NCBI RefSeq assembly: GCF_035934735.1
Contig: NZ_CP142396.1
Coordinates: 620,001 to 684,000, forward strand
DNA: 64,000 bases
Direction: 5' to 3'
DNA from: Sedimentibacter sp. MB31-C6
Lineage (GTDB): Bacteria > Bacillota > Clostridia > Tissierellales > Sedimentibacteraceae
Of this stretch, positions 1 through 8,150 are shown piece after piece. A program made the translations under genes and the position numbers. Positions within the stretch are counted from its first letter, which is position 1. The number at the start of each line of letters is the position of its first letter. Below the pieces are notes generated by a model. The model worked only from the letters and a program-made list of their open reading frames with translations. It ran no database searches and was not told the DNA's origin.

Positions 1-607
1 CTTGATACAGTGAAAGGCTGGGGCTATATAAGTACAAACAGATTCAGGAGTGAAATTAAATACTGGCGTTCATTTGCAGGAGTTGTAGGATGGCAGCTAA
101 ACCGTTGGTATGAAAATCATCGTTTCTGCAGTAAATGTGGTAAAGAAATGAAACGTTCAGAGAAAGAAAGAATGCTTTATTGTGAATCTTGTGGATTCCA
201 AGTTTATCCTACTATATCTCCATGTGTAATAGTTGCTGTACATAATGGTGACCGCTTGCTTTTAACCAAGTATGCAGGACGAGCTTATACTAATTATGCT
301 CTTATAGCCGGTTTTGCTGAAATTGGTGAAAGTTTAGAGCAAACAGTAATAAGGGAAGTTAAAGAGGAAGTTGGACTGGATGTAAAAAAATTTAAAATTT
401 TATAAAAGCCAACCATGGCCATTTACTGATACACTACTTGCCGGATTTTATGCTGAGCTTGATGGGGATGATACTATCACTCTTCAAGAAGAAGAGCTAT
501 CAATGGGGATTTGGCTTAACAGAGAGGACATACCTCCTGCGAAACTGAATATAAGCCTAACCAGTGAGATGATGGAAGCATTCAGAAATAATGTTGAGGA
601 ATTGTAG
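1..607 (+). pseudogene. nudC: NudC-type NAD(H) diphosphatase, 5' partial and frameshifted
   Basis: NudC hydrolyses NAD(H), and NAD caps on RNA, to the mononucleotides. The frame is open at the left edge, so the N-terminus lies outside the window. A zinc ribbon (two CxxC pairs, CSKC and CESC) is followed by a complete Nudix box (GFAEIGES...REVKEEVGL). The frame then hits a stop at 403-405. In the next frame, the NudC signature SQPWPF and a normal C-terminal domain run on to TAG at 605-607. Removing one A from the A7 run at about 384-390 restores a continuous protein (VKNLKFYKSQPWPF). This is either a recent frameshift or a homopolymer sequencing error. Family assignment is secure; inactivation is not. 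Confidence 0.85.
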
Positions 608-615
608 ATAATTAA

Positions 616-651
616 AAAACTTGCAGATAAACCTCAACTGCAAGTTTTCTT
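616..651 (+). terminator. Rho-independent terminator after nudC
   Basis: An 11-bp stem (616-626 with 638-648) with an 11-nt loop is followed by a short T-rich tail. It sits 8 nt after the nudC stop. Confidence 0.75.
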
Positions 652-716
652 CACACTTAATGTACATTACAGAACTGATTGGGTTCAATGTGTGAGTTGA
701 AAACAATTTATTTGGT

Positions 717-1091
717 TTAAGAATTTAATAATTTTTCATAAATAGCATTAAAAATTATATTACACCTGTTTAAAGCCTCTTCTGGTGCTTTTTCTATAAA
801 TTCATACTGTCTATCACTCAAATTCAAAACTTTAACTTGATCCATTAGTATGTCACCTTTAGTTTGGATATTGTATTTATCTAAATTTACCCTTGTGAAA
901 AACGTACTAATTGAATTTGTTATTGGTACTACTGTTACTATACCATTCAATTCTTTTTGAGTAATTGGATCTGATATTACAACTCCAGGTCTATAGCCTT
1001 TCTGTTCGTGTCCTTTAGATGAGGAAAAATTAATTTTTATTATGTCGCCAAATCTCAAATTATTATAATTGTTCTTATCTAATTTAGTCAT
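717..1091 (-). CDS. mazF: MazF/PemK-type mRNA interferase toxin
   Basis: Predicted type II toxin that cleaves single-stranded RNA in a sequence-specific way. The 124-aa protein has the PemK/MazF fold signature: an RFGDII strand, the loop GYRPGVVISD with the conserved Arg, VPITNS with the conserved Thr, and a late DQVKVLNLSDRQ segment. The ATG at 1091 has AGAGTGG upstream; a GTG at 1103 is possible and would overlap mazE by 7 nt. It follows the antitoxin directly, as expected for a mazEF operon. The RNA target cannot be read from the sequence. Confidence 0.88.
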   Translation of the reverse strand: MTKLDKNNYNNLRFGDIIKINFSSSKGHEQKGYRPGVVISDPITQKELNGIVTVVPITNSISTFFTRVNLDKYNIQTKGDILMDQVKVLNLSDRQYEFIEKAPEEALNRCNIIFNAIYEKLLNS

Positions 1092-1096
1092 AATTA

Positions 1097-1354
1097 TTAC
1101 CACTCTTCTTTTCCAGTGGGATTACCCCAGTCTATATCTACTTTTGGATTTAATTTTTCTCCATTAGACTGTTCTGCTAAAAGTTCGAATTTAGTTTTTT
1201 CTTGTTTCTTTTTTAATATCAACTTATCACCTTCTATATCCATACTAAAACTTATCTTTTCAAAATTATTACTATCTATATTTAATTCTTCTAATATGGT
1301 CTTTGGTATACGAATAGCCGCACTATTTCCCCACTTAGATAAATTAGTTTTCAT
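1097..1354 (-). CDS. mazE: MazE/AbrB-type antitoxin
   Basis: Small (85 aa) acidic protein starting with the swapped-hairpin AbrB/MazE motif: KWGNSAAIRIPK at residues 7-18, then strands around SFSMDIEGDKLILKKK. The C-terminal tail (about 55-85) is likely disordered and toxin-binding. It would neutralise the downstream MazF and, as a dimer, repress their shared promoter. The AAGAGGTGG ribosome site lies just before the ATG. A consensus promoter with a nested palindromic repeat lies 40-70 bp upstream. Position before the toxin and length agree with the family. Confidence 0.88.
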   Translation of the reverse strand: MKTNLSKWGNSAAIRIPKTILEELNIDSNNFEKISFSMDIEGDKLILKKKQEKTKFELLAEQSNGEKLNPKVDIDWGNPTGKEEW

Positions 1355-1393
1355 TTAAACCACCTCTTTTTAAATTAGTAATCTCTTTAGTAT

Positions 1394-1422
1394 AGTATAT
1401 ACTCGTATATACATATTGTCAA
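1394..1422 (-). promoter_or_regulatory. mazEF promoter with nested operator
   Basis: TTGACA (1417-1422), a 17-bp spacer and TATACT (1394-1399) form a near-perfect sigma-A promoter reading into mazE. The spacer and -10 hold two copies of the 8-bp palindrome GTATATAC separated by GA (1395-1412). This suits binding by a MazE-MazF complex that blocks RNA polymerase. The promoter is read directly; the repressor is inferred from position. Confidence 0.8.
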
Positions 1423-1469
1423 CTTATAATATTTTTCGTTATAGATACTTATTCTTTTTTAATTACAAG

Positions 1470-1503
1470 AAGGCGGTTAAGCAATTTTTAGCTTAACCGC
1501 CTT
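1470..1503 (-). terminator. 13-bp perfect hairpin after the esterase gene
   Basis: AAGGCGGTTAAGC (1470-1482) pairs perfectly with 1491-1503 across an 8-nt loop. It lies 18 nt past the stop of the minus-strand esterase and upstream of the mazEF promoter. There is no clean T-run on either side, so termination is likely but unproven. Confidence 0.6.
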
Positions 1504-1521
1504 AGTTATACATGAACCTAA

Positions 1522-2244
1522 TTAAATCTCAATACATTGTATTAGTCCTTCTGTATATACTTTTGGATTTGTAAATAAACCTTCATGGTCACATTCTATC
1601 TCCACAACAGCATTTTTGCCTTGTGCTTTAAACATATTTAAAAAGGCACCTGGCTCAACAGATTTGTCTTTAGTACAATACAATAATACTTGAGGTATAT
1701 TTAATTGACTAAAATCATTTGCATTTATTTTTGTTTCCATTATTACTAGTGGTTGAGTAACAAGCTTGTCCATCAATGCTTCTATACGTTCTTCAGAAGC
1801 TTCTGTAGCTAACATTCCCTTTACAAATGTAATATCAATAGGAATAGCACCATCTCCACTTTCTTTTGCCATCATCCTCATACCTTCTTTTACTTCATCA
1901 GGAACAAAATCAAATTGAGACTTTCCATGAGGAAGTAACCATGCATTATTAAATATAATTTTTTCAACTTTTTCTTTTACCTTTGGAATAGCCATCTGTA
2001 AAATGTGTCCTGCACTAGAGTGTCCTACAACAATAACAGGTTTTTCTTGTTTGTTGATTGCTTCAGAAACATAATTTACATAATCTTCATATGAAACGTT
2101 TTTATTGTCGTTTGCTTTATTCCCAGGTAATGTTAATGCTTCTGATTCATAACCTTTTTCCTTTAATAATTGTTGAACCTCCATCCAACAGCTTCCATTA
2201 TGCCATGCACCATGAAGTAATAAAATTTTACTCGCTTTACTCAT
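1522..2244 (-). CDS. alpha/beta-hydrolase (esterase-like)
   Basis: A 240-aa single-domain alpha/beta hydrolase. Oxyanion-hole motif LLLHGAWHNG lies at 8-17, nucleophile elbow GHSSAG at 74-79 (Ser76), and the likely acid and base are the Asp in LLYCTKDKSVEPG and the His in ECDHEG near the C-terminus. It resembles the MES/EstC-type esterases that act on small esters; the substrate is unknown. The ATG at 2244 is chosen because GGGAG lies 9 nt upstream and it leaves a 14-nt gap to the previous gene; longer starts would overlap that gene. It is last in a three-gene operon with a tautomerase-like protein and a PAS-HTH regulator. Confidence 0.8.
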   Translation of the reverse strand: MSKASKILLLHGAWHNGSCWMEVQQLLKEKGYESEALTLPGNKANDNKNVSYEDYVNYVSEAINKQEKPVIVVGHSSAGHILQMAIPKVKEKVEKIIFNNAWLLPHGKSQFDFVPDEVKEGMRMMAKESGDGAIPIDITFVKGMLATEASEERIEALMDKLVTQPLVIMETKINANDFSQLNIPQVLLYCTKDKSVEPGAFLNMFKAQGKNAVVEIECDHEGLFTNPKVYTEGLIQCIEI

Positions 2245-2258
2245 TTTACTTTCTCCCT

Positions 2259-2591
2259 TCATTTTATAGTACCGTTTAAATAAAAATATCCACTTTGCAT
2301 TGGTGTGCAAATTACTGCAGAACTATTTTGTTTTTTATTAAAATAACTTTCAGATAAAGAGGATATTTTTCTACATATAAGATCAATCTGATCTTTTTGA
2401 TTATCCTCGGAAATATGTACAAAAATAATTAAATTATTATCTAATTTTAAAAAATCTTTATCCTCATAATAATCCACCATAATAGAAATTCGGTTAATAT
2501 CAATTCCAGTGGATTTCGATAAATCTTCACTTAATAATTTTAAATTTACAGTGGTATTCGTTTTTTTTGTTTTTATTACAATACAAGGCAA
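2259..2591 (-). CDS. tautomerase-superfamily protein (DUF1904/MIF-like)
   Basis: A 110-aa protein beginning Met-Pro-Cys-Ile-Val. Removal of Met would expose Pro1, the catalytic base of the 4-OT/MIF tautomerase superfamily. One short beta-alpha-beta unit fits residues 1-60 and a second fits 60-110; the length matches DUF1904 proteins. The start is TTG with a near-ideal AGGAGGTGA 5 nt upstream. It sits between a DauR-like regulator (15-nt gap) and an esterase (14-nt gap), suggesting turnover of a small keto/enol substrate. Assignment rests on Pro1, size and strand pattern, so it is moderate. Confidence 0.55.
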   Translation of the reverse strand: MPCIVIKTKKTNTTVNLKLLSEDLSKSTGIDINRISIMVDYYEDKDFLKLDNNLIIFVHISEDNQKDQIDLICRKISSLSESYFNKKQNSSAVICTPMQSGYFYLNGTIK

Positions 2592-2606
2592 GTAATCACC
2601 TCCTCA

Positions 2607-3260
2607 TCATTCTATTTCACGTAAATATCGATATATACTTGTTTCTGAAACATCGAGTTGTTTAGCTACTTCTCTCACCACACCTTTTATTCTAAAAACT
2701 CCCTTTTCTTTTAATAATCTCAGAATCTCTATTTTTTCTTCCATATTCATCCTGTCTACTGGAACATCTGATTGATTAACAATTTTTTTCATAATACGAT
2801 ATGTATATTCCTCTATAGTTTCTTCTTCCTCATTGACTTTATGATTGTTATTCAAAGTGTTATTCATAAACTCTGAAAGAAATTTTTCAGTAATTTTGTT
2901 AAGCGTTATTATGGAGGATAGGTCTATATTGACACATAATATTCCAATTAATTCACCTGAAGAATCTTTTATAAAAAAACTATTAGATTTCATGTCGCCA
3001 CCTTCTATTGTTTTATGAAATCTATTTGCGGAATAGCTATTACCTTTAGAAATTTCAATTTGTTTTTTTAAAACATCATCTTTTTCAATCCCAATTGCGC
3101 GATTACTAATGTGTCCATTTTTTATAGCAATAATAGATGACCCTTCTTCTGTTATTTCGTGAAGAACTATTTCACAATTCTCTCCATATATTTCTGATAA
3201 AAAATCAGTAAAAGTCATAAAGATATTCATTATGTATTTTCTTTCTATATTTTTAAACAT
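2607..3260 (-). CDS. YheO/DauR-type PAS-HTH transcriptional regulator
   Basis: A 217-aa regulator. Residues about 12-125 form the YheO-like PAS domain (FLSEIYGENCEIVLHEI, then GGDMKSNSFFIKDSSGELIGILCVN). Residues about 160-217 form a DauR-type helix-turn-helix (VVREVAKQLDVSETSIYRYLREIE). Characterised relatives sense small metabolites, for example in D-arginine catabolism. The ATG has GAGG 7 nt upstream. It is first in an operon with the tautomerase-like and esterase genes, so it is probably their regulator. A 19-bp hairpin lies about 40 bp upstream and could be its operator. Confidence 0.83.
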   Translation of the reverse strand: MFKNIERKYIMNIFMTFTDFLSEIYGENCEIVLHEITEEGSSIIAIKNGHISNRAIGIEKDDVLKKQIEISKGNSYSANRFHKTIEGGDMKSNSFFIKDSSGELIGILCVNIDLSSIITLNKITEKFLSEFMNNTLNNNHKVNEEEETIEEYTYRIMKKIVNQSDVPVDRMNMEEKIEILRLLKEKGVFRIKGVVREVAKQLDVSETSIYRYLREIE

Positions 3261-3297
3261 TTTTTTACCTCAACTATATTTTTCGTAACGTTTTCCT

Positions 3298-3343
3298 AAA
3301 TAGCAGTTAATATAAAATGTTCAGTTTATATTAACTGCTATTT
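3298..3343. repeat. 19-bp perfect inverted repeat upstream of the PAS-HTH gene
   Basis: AAATAGCAGTTAATATAAA (3298-3316) is repeated inverted at 3325-3343 across an 8-nt loop. It lies between the end of the isocitrate dehydrogenase gene and the PAS-HTH gene, both on the minus strand. No T-run follows on that strand, which favours an operator or processing hairpin over an intrinsic terminator. Confidence 0.6.
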
Positions 3344-3432
3344 AGTCAATGATAGAAATTTTTCCATCATGGTAATTATATCACCACAATTGATATTTGT
3401 CAATTTATAACATTTATTTGATTAATATTTAC

Positions 3433-3522
3433 GGGACGCATGCAAATGTACTCCTACAGTAAGGAAATTGTAGGGTATGCATTTTATGCATACCGCGGTA
3501 CGAATTGCATGCGTCCCCTACA
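3433..3522. repeat. REP-like double-hairpin repeat, copy A, with decayed half-copy
   Basis: The full unit is 3469-3522: TGTAGGG, a hairpin arm pair around TATGCAT/ATGCATA, a CCGCGG centre, a second hairpin with GCATGCGTCCCC, and an ending CCCTACA. A degenerate half-unit lies at 3433-3458. The right terminus overlaps the isocitrate dehydrogenase stop codon: that gene's TAG (3518-3520) is part of the repeat's CCTACA end. Confidence 0.85.
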
Positions 3523-4516
3523 TGTTGGTGAGTATTTCTTTTTTAAATTCTATTGTTGTTAAATCTCCTCCAATATCTCTTGTATGCATTTTTTTGTTTT
3601 TTAAGACATTTCTCAATGCATTTTCGATTTTTAACGCAGCTTCATTTTCATTTATATACCTTAATAACAAGATGCCTGATAAAATTGCAGATGTTGGGTT
3701 GGCAATATTTTTACCTGCTATATCAGGTGCTGAACCGTGTACAGGTTCAAATATTGCCATTTCATCTCCTATATTAGCGCTTGGAGTCATACCAAGACCT
3801 CCAATTAAACCTGCTAACATATCAGAAAGTATGTCACCGTATAAATTAGGAGCTACTATAACCTGATAATCATGTGGATTCATTACTAACTTCATAGACA
3901 TTGCATCAACAATAACATCTTCAAATTCAATATCGAGATATTTTAACGCTACATTTCTGCCGGATTCTAAAAATAATCCATCGGTTAATTTCATTATGTT
4001 TGCTTTGTGAGTTAATGTGACTTTATTTCTGTTTTCCTTTTGAGCTAATTTAAATGCAAAATCAGCTATCCTTTCGCTTGCTTTTCTTGTGATAACCTTA
4101 ATGCTTTCGGCAGCATCTTTATTTACCATATGTTCAATTCCTCTGTATAGATCTTCTGTATTTTCTCTAACTATAACCAAATCTAAATTTTTATGAAGGG
4201 ACTCGATACCTTCATATGATTTTACAGGTCTTACATTGGCATATAAATTAAATTTTTGTCTTAACTCTACATTTATACTTCTAAAACCTTTACCAACAGG
4301 TGTTGTTATAGGTCCTTTTAAAACCACTTTATTTGTTTTTATGCTGTTTATAGTTTCTTCTGGCAAAAGAACTCCGCACTTTTCATATGCGATGTTACCT
4401 GCTATTACTTCTTCCCATTCGATATTATCTGTTGCAGCATCTATAATTTCTCTTGCCGCATGCATTATCTCCAAACCTATCCCGTCTCCAGGAATCAATG
4501 TAATTTTTCTTTTCAT
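3518..4516 (-). CDS. icd: isocitrate dehydrogenase, NAD-type
   Basis: Oxidative decarboxylation of isocitrate to 2-oxoglutarate. The 332-aa protein is a complete isocitrate/isopropylmalate dehydrogenase fold: LIPGDGIG at the start, [10 protein letters not shown], the KAN segment, and NLYGDILSD with the metal-binding Asp residues. In [16 protein letters not shown], Asp-Ile occupies the place of the NADP-binding Lys-Tyr of E. coli Icd, so NAD is the likelier cofactor. The ATG is one base from the aconitase stop, with AGAGGG as ribosome site. It is last of a three-gene citrate-to-2-oxoglutarate operon. Its final codon and stop merge into repeat copy A. Isopropylmalate dehydrogenase is the alternative, made unlikely by context. 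Confidence 0.9.
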   Translation of the reverse strand: MKRKITLIPGDGIGLEIMHAAREIIDAATDNIEWEEVIAGNIAYEKCGVLLPEETINSIKTNKVVLKGPITTPVGKGFRSINVELRQKFNLYANVRPVKSYEGIESLHKNLDLVIVRENTEDLYRGIEHMVNKDAAESIKVITRKASERIADFAFKLAQKENRNKVTLTHKANIMKLTDGLFLESGRNVALKYLDIEFEDVIVDAMSMKLVMNPHDYQVIVAPNLYGDILSDMLAGLIGGLGMTPSANIGDEMAIFEPVHGSAPDIAGKNIANPTSAILSGILLLRYINENEAALKIENALRNVLKNKKMHTRDIGGDLTTIEFKKEILTNM

Positions 4517-4517
4517 T

Positions 4518-6449
4518 TTACCCTCTGCTCTTTTTCATAAAATTTAAAAGTCCACCTGATTTAATTATATCAGTTTGCCTTTTTGACAATGTAAGTCCCA
4601 TTTCAAAAGTTTTATTTTTTGTTTTATTTTTAACCTTAACTATATTGTTTTCTACCTGTTCTAAAATATTGTCGATAATTATTTCATCCATCATATCAAT
4701 GATTTCGTAGTCCTCTTCATTTACAAAAGTTAAAGGAAGTATGCCGTTATTGACTAAATTGCTTTTATGAATTCTTGCAAAGGATTTAGCCATTACTGCT
4801 TTTATTCCCAAGTATAATGGAGCTAATGCAGCATGCTCTCTGCTGGAGCCTTGTCCATAATTTTTACCTGAAACTATTATTCCGCCATTATTTTCTTTTG
4901 CTCTTTTAGAAAAGTTCTCATCTATTTGTGAAAAACAAAATTCTGATAAATATGGAATATTTGATCTATAAGGAAGAAGTTTTGCATTGGAAGGCATTAT
5001 TGTATCTGTTGTAACATCTTCTCCAACCTTTATTAATACTTTTCCCTTTATGGTATTTTTCATAGTTTTGTTCTTTGGAAACGGCTTTATATTAGGTCCT
5101 CTAATAATTTCAATATTTTTGCTATTATCTGAAGGGCTCACTATTAAGTTGTCCTTTATAAGGAATTTTTCCGGTATTTCTATATTTAAATCAACTTCAT
5201 CATCGAAATCTTCACTACCTGCTATATAACCTTTTATTGCAGAAATTGCAGCAACTTCAGGACTTACTAAATATACATCTGCTGATTGAGTTCCGCACCT
5301 ACCTTTAAAATTTCTATTAAATGTTCTAAGAGATACACCATTACTACTTGGAGCTTGTCCCATTCCAATACATGGACCGCAACCACTTTCAAGAATACGG
5401 GCACCTGCAGATATTATTTTAGCCAATGCTCCGTTTTGTGCAATCATCGCAAGAACTTGCTTTGAACCTGGCGATACTACCAATGATACATCTTCATGAA
5501 CAGTATGACCGTCAAGTATATTAGCAACCTTCATCAAATCCATATATGAAGAATTTGTGCAGCTTCCAATGGCAACTTGAGTAACCTTTTTGCCGCGTAC
5601 CTTACTTACAGGTACAACTGCATCCGGTGAATGAGGAAGAGCTATATTTTGACTAAGCATATTTAAGTCAATAGTTATTTTTTCCGAATAAACAGCTTCT
5701 TCATCTGCTTTCAACTCTGTAAATTCCTTTTCTCTTCCCTGAGCTTTTAAAAACTCCAAAGTTCTTTCATCAGAAGGAAAAATAGAAGTTGTTGCCCCTA
5801 ATTCAGCACCCATATTTGTAATTGTTCCTCTTTCGGGAACAGATAAGGTTTTTACACCTTCGCCTGTATATTCAAATATTTTATTCACTCCACCTTTAAC
5901 TGTAAAATATTTCAACACTTCTAGTATTATATCTTTCGCAGTTGAAAATTTATTGAGTTTACCCTTTAATTCAACATTTACGATTTGTGGCATTACAATA
6001 TTGTATTCTCCTCCTGCCATAGCTGCTGCAACATCAAGACCACCTGCACCGAATGCAAGCATACCCATCCCTCCGCAAGTTGGAGTATGACTGTCAGAGC
6101 CAAGAAGTGTATCTCCTGGAACCGAAAACCTTTCTAAATGAACCTGATGGCATATGCCATTTCCAGGTTTGGAAAAGTGAATTCCGTGTTTTTTTGCAAC
6201 TGTTTGAATATAAAGGTGATCATCAGCATTTTCAGGTCCTGACTGAAGCATGTTATGGTCTATATATGCTACTGATAGTTTCGTCCTCACCTTATCAATT
6301 CCCATAGTTTCAAACTGTAGGTAAGCCATTGTTCCTGTAGAGTCTTGGGTTAGTGTTTGGTCAATTTTTATTCCAATTTCCTGTCCAGAAATCATTTCAC
6401 CTGTAACTAAATGTTTTTTAATAATTTTTTCAGATAACGTTAATGCCAT
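4518..6449 (-). CDS. acn: aconitate hydratase (Aquifex-type, single chain)
   Basis: Interconverts citrate and isocitrate through cis-aconitate using a [4Fe-4S] cluster. The 643-aa protein has the N-terminal aconitase domains (GSDSHTPTCGGMGMLAFGAGG), cluster-ligand Cys in GSCTNSSYMD and in ESGCGPCIGMG, and the C-terminal swivel domain with NYGQGSSREHAALAP. The length matches the shorter TIGR01342 group rather than the roughly 900-aa AcnA. The ATG follows an AGGAGG site, and the upstream Re-citrate synthase stop is 8 nt away. The genes to either side settle its role in making isocitrate for glutamate synthesis; a homoaconitase or LeuCD-type function is less likely. Confidence 0.93.
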   Translation of the reverse strand: MALTLSEKIIKKHLVTGEMISGQEIGIKIDQTLTQDSTGTMAYLQFETMGIDKVRTKLSVAYIDHNMLQSGPENADDHLYIQTVAKKHGIHFSKPGNGICHQVHLERFSVPGDTLLGSDSHTPTCGGMGMLAFGAGGLDVAAAMAGGEYNIVMPQIVNVELKGKLNKFSTAKDIILEVLKYFTVKGGVNKIFEYTGEGVKTLSVPERGTITNMGAELGATTSIFPSDERTLEFLKAQGREKEFTELKADEEAVYSEKITIDLNMLSQNIALPHSPDAVVPVSKVRGKKVTQVAIGSCTNSSYMDLMKVANILDGHTVHEDVSLVVSPGSKQVLAMIAQNGALAKIISAGARILESGCGPCIGMGQAPSSNGVSLRTFNRNFKGRCGTQSADVYLVSPEVAAISAIKGYIAGSEDFDDEVDLNIEIPEKFLIKDNLIVSPSDNSKNIEIIRGPNIKPFPKNKTMKNTIKGKVLIKVGEDVTTDTIMPSNAKLLPYRSNIPYLSEFCFSQIDENFSKRAKENNGGIIVSGKNYGQGSSREHAALAPLYLGIKAVMAKSFARIHKSNLVNNGILPLTFVNEEDYEIIDMMDEIIIDNILEQVENNIVKVKNKTKNKTFEMGLTLSKRQTDIIKSGGLLNFMKKSRG

Positions 6450-6457
6450 GTTGCCTC

Positions 6458-7798
6458 CTATATTGCCTGTTCTGTGTTGCTAAAACTAAAAATAAATAAA
6501 TTTGCCAATTTTTTCATTTCTTCGCTTGATATATTAGTTGTTCTTCCATTTTCATATTCTTCATCTATTTTATTTTTTATGGATAATAACCGTTCATCAT
6601 TTTTATGTATTTTCTTATCGTCTTTTAATTCAAAATAACTGTTAATCCAATAAGCAATGCTTGAAATTCCTGAATATAAGTTAATAGCAACCAATGGTGG
6701 TTTATTAAGTATCTTTCTTGTGTCAAAGCTATTATATATTTCCTCATTCTTCAAAAGACCGTCCGCATGAATTCCTGCTTTTGTTACATTAAACTCGCTG
6801 CCTATATAGGGTGTTTTTGGGGGAATTTCATATTTAAGTTCTTTTTCAAAATATTTTTCTATTTCATTTATTACTTTTAAATTCATTGACTTCACATTAC
6901 CTTTAATTTGAGCATACTCTATAATCATTGCTTCAAGAGGTGTGTTTCCAACTCTTTCTCCTATTCCAAATAATGTTGTGTTTACAGATGAACCTCCATA
7001 CAACCATGAAGTTGTTGAATTAGTTACTGAAGCATAATAATCATTATGACCATGCCATTCTATAAACTCTGAAGGAACTTGTGCATAATACTTAAGTCCA
7101 TGAATAATTGCAGGAACAGATCTGGGCAGTTCAACGCCAATATGAGACACTCCCACACCCAATGTATCGCAGGCTCTAATTTTTACATTTATTTTACTCT
7201 CCATACTCAATTCCATTAGATTTTTAGCCAATGGTACTACAAAACCGTAAAAATCAGCTCTTGTAATATCTTCAAAATGACATCTTGGAATAATTCCATT
7301 TTCCAATGCAACATATACAATATCTAAATACATTTTCATTGCTTCTGATCTTGTTTTATTTAATTTGCTAAATATATGATAATCTGAACAAGACATCAAT
7401 ATCCCTGTTTCTTTTATTCCCATTGATTTAACCAAGTTAAAATCTTCCTTGTTAGCTCTAATCCAAGATGTAATCTCAGGAAATTTATAGTCCTTTTTCA
7501 TGCATTCTTCAACGGCTTTTCTATCTTTTTGCGAATAAAGAAAAAATTCCGTCTGCTTAATTATTCCTGAATCATTATCTAATTCATGAAGAAAATCAAA
7601 CAATTTTACCATCTGTTCAGTATTCATGCTTGTCATAGATTGTTGTCCATCTCTGAAAGTTGTATCGGTTATCCATATATTTTCAGGAGTATTTATAGGA
7701 AGCTGAATATTGTTAAATTTAATTATAGGAATTTCTTCATACGAAAAAATATCTTTATAAAGTTTTGGTTTAATTACATCTATTGAATTATATTTCAT
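6458..7798 (-). CDS. Re-citrate synthase (homocitrate synthase-like)
   Basis: Condenses acetyl-CoA and oxaloacetate to citrate with Re stereochemistry. This enzyme was found in Clostridium kluyveri and belongs to the HMGL/DRE-TIM family rather than the gltA family. The 446-aa protein has the catalytic TTFRDGQQS motif, HFEDITRADFYGF, the metal-binding HGHNDYY motif, and the active-site segment GERVGNTPLEAM. The start is the ATG at 7798, with GGGAGG 6 nt upstream. A longer ORF to 7924 exists, but the consensus promoter at 7883-7911 lies inside it, so that start is excluded. It is first of the citS-acn-icd operon. Homocitrate or isopropylmalate synthase is the alternative; the aconitase/IDH neighbours argue for citrate. 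Confidence 0.87.
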   Translation of the reverse strand: MKYNSIDVIKPKLYKDIFSYEEIPIIKFNNIQLPINTPENIWITDTTFRDGQQSMTSMNTEQMVKLFDFLHELDNDSGIIKQTEFFLYSQKDRKAVEECMKKDYKFPEITSWIRANKEDFNLVKSMGIKETGILMSCSDYHIFSKLNKTRSEAMKMYLDIVYVALENGIIPRCHFEDITRADFYGFVVPLAKNLMELSMESKINVKIRACDTLGVGVSHIGVELPRSVPAIIHGLKYYAQVPSEFIEWHGHNDYYASVTNSTTSWLYGGSSVNTTLFGIGERVGNTPLEAMIIEYAQIKGNVKSMNLKVINEIEKYFEKELKYEIPPKTPYIGSEFNVTKAGIHADGLLKNEEIYNSFDTRKILNKPPLVAINLYSGISSIAYWINSYFELKDDKKIHKNDERLLSIKNKIDEEYENGRTTNISSEEMKKLANLFIFSFSNTEQAI

Positions 7799-7812
7799 CT
7801 TGACCTCCCTAC

Positions 7813-7849
7813 ATGCAACTATATGAAAGTTATTTTTTATTAGTTGCAT
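7813..7849 (-). promoter_or_regulatory. 5' leader hairpin of the Re-citrate synthase operon
   Basis: ATGCAACTA (7841-7849, read on the minus strand) pairs with TAGTTGCAT (7813-7821) across a 19-nt loop. The stem ends two bases before the GTAGGGAGG ribosome site, so its formation could affect access to it. This is a candidate element only. Confidence 0.4.
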
Positions 7850-7882
7850 TTTGTATTTATTATTTTTAATTTCATAAGGCAT

Positions 7883-7911
7883 ATTATAATATCGTTTTGA
7901 GTCTAAGTCAA
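7883..7911 (-). promoter_or_regulatory. sigma-A promoter of the citS-acn-icd operon
   Basis: TTGACT (7906-7911), a 17-bp spacer and TATAAT (7883-7888) read toward Re-citrate synthase, giving a leader of about 78 nt. Confidence 0.8.
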
Positions 7912-8051
7912 GATTAAATTTCATTTTTATTTAATTATTCGCTATTTATTTTATATTTATTGAGGATTTTTGCAATTATTTATTCCATGCTTGCAATTTC
8001 GAAATACCTCGTTTAATCGATTTTATGCAATTTTCTATTTTATTCTTGCAT

Positions 8052-8105
8052 TGTAGGGTATGCATTTTATGCATATCGCGGGACGCATGCAATGCGTCCC
8101 CTACA
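8052..8105. repeat. REP-like double-hairpin repeat, copy B
   Basis: Full unit, TGTAGGG to CCCTACA, with one T instead of C next to the CGCGG centre. It accounts for part of the 350-bp stretch between the peroxiredoxin stop and the Re-citrate synthase start. A degenerate CACATGTTAG-type tail (8130-8155) continues to the peroxiredoxin stop. Confidence 0.88.
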
Positions 8106-8150
8106 TGTTAGTTTAGCGTTATGATACACATGTAATATGCCCACCACATG

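Noticed and set aside
384-410. Programmed ribosomal frameshifting in nudC
   Set aside because: The A7 run could slip, but no stimulatory structure or upstream ribosome-like site is visible, and NudC is not known to use frameshifting. Error or mutation is simpler.
7799-7815. Ribosome site of Re-citrate synthase as a repeat remnant
   Set aside because: GCATGTAGGGAGG resembles the repeat terminus but the match is only about 9 bp and no other repeat parts remain nearby.
7799-7924. Longer N-terminus for Re-citrate synthase
   Set aside because: A consensus promoter lies inside this extension, no ribosome site precedes it, and a strong one precedes the ATG at 7798.
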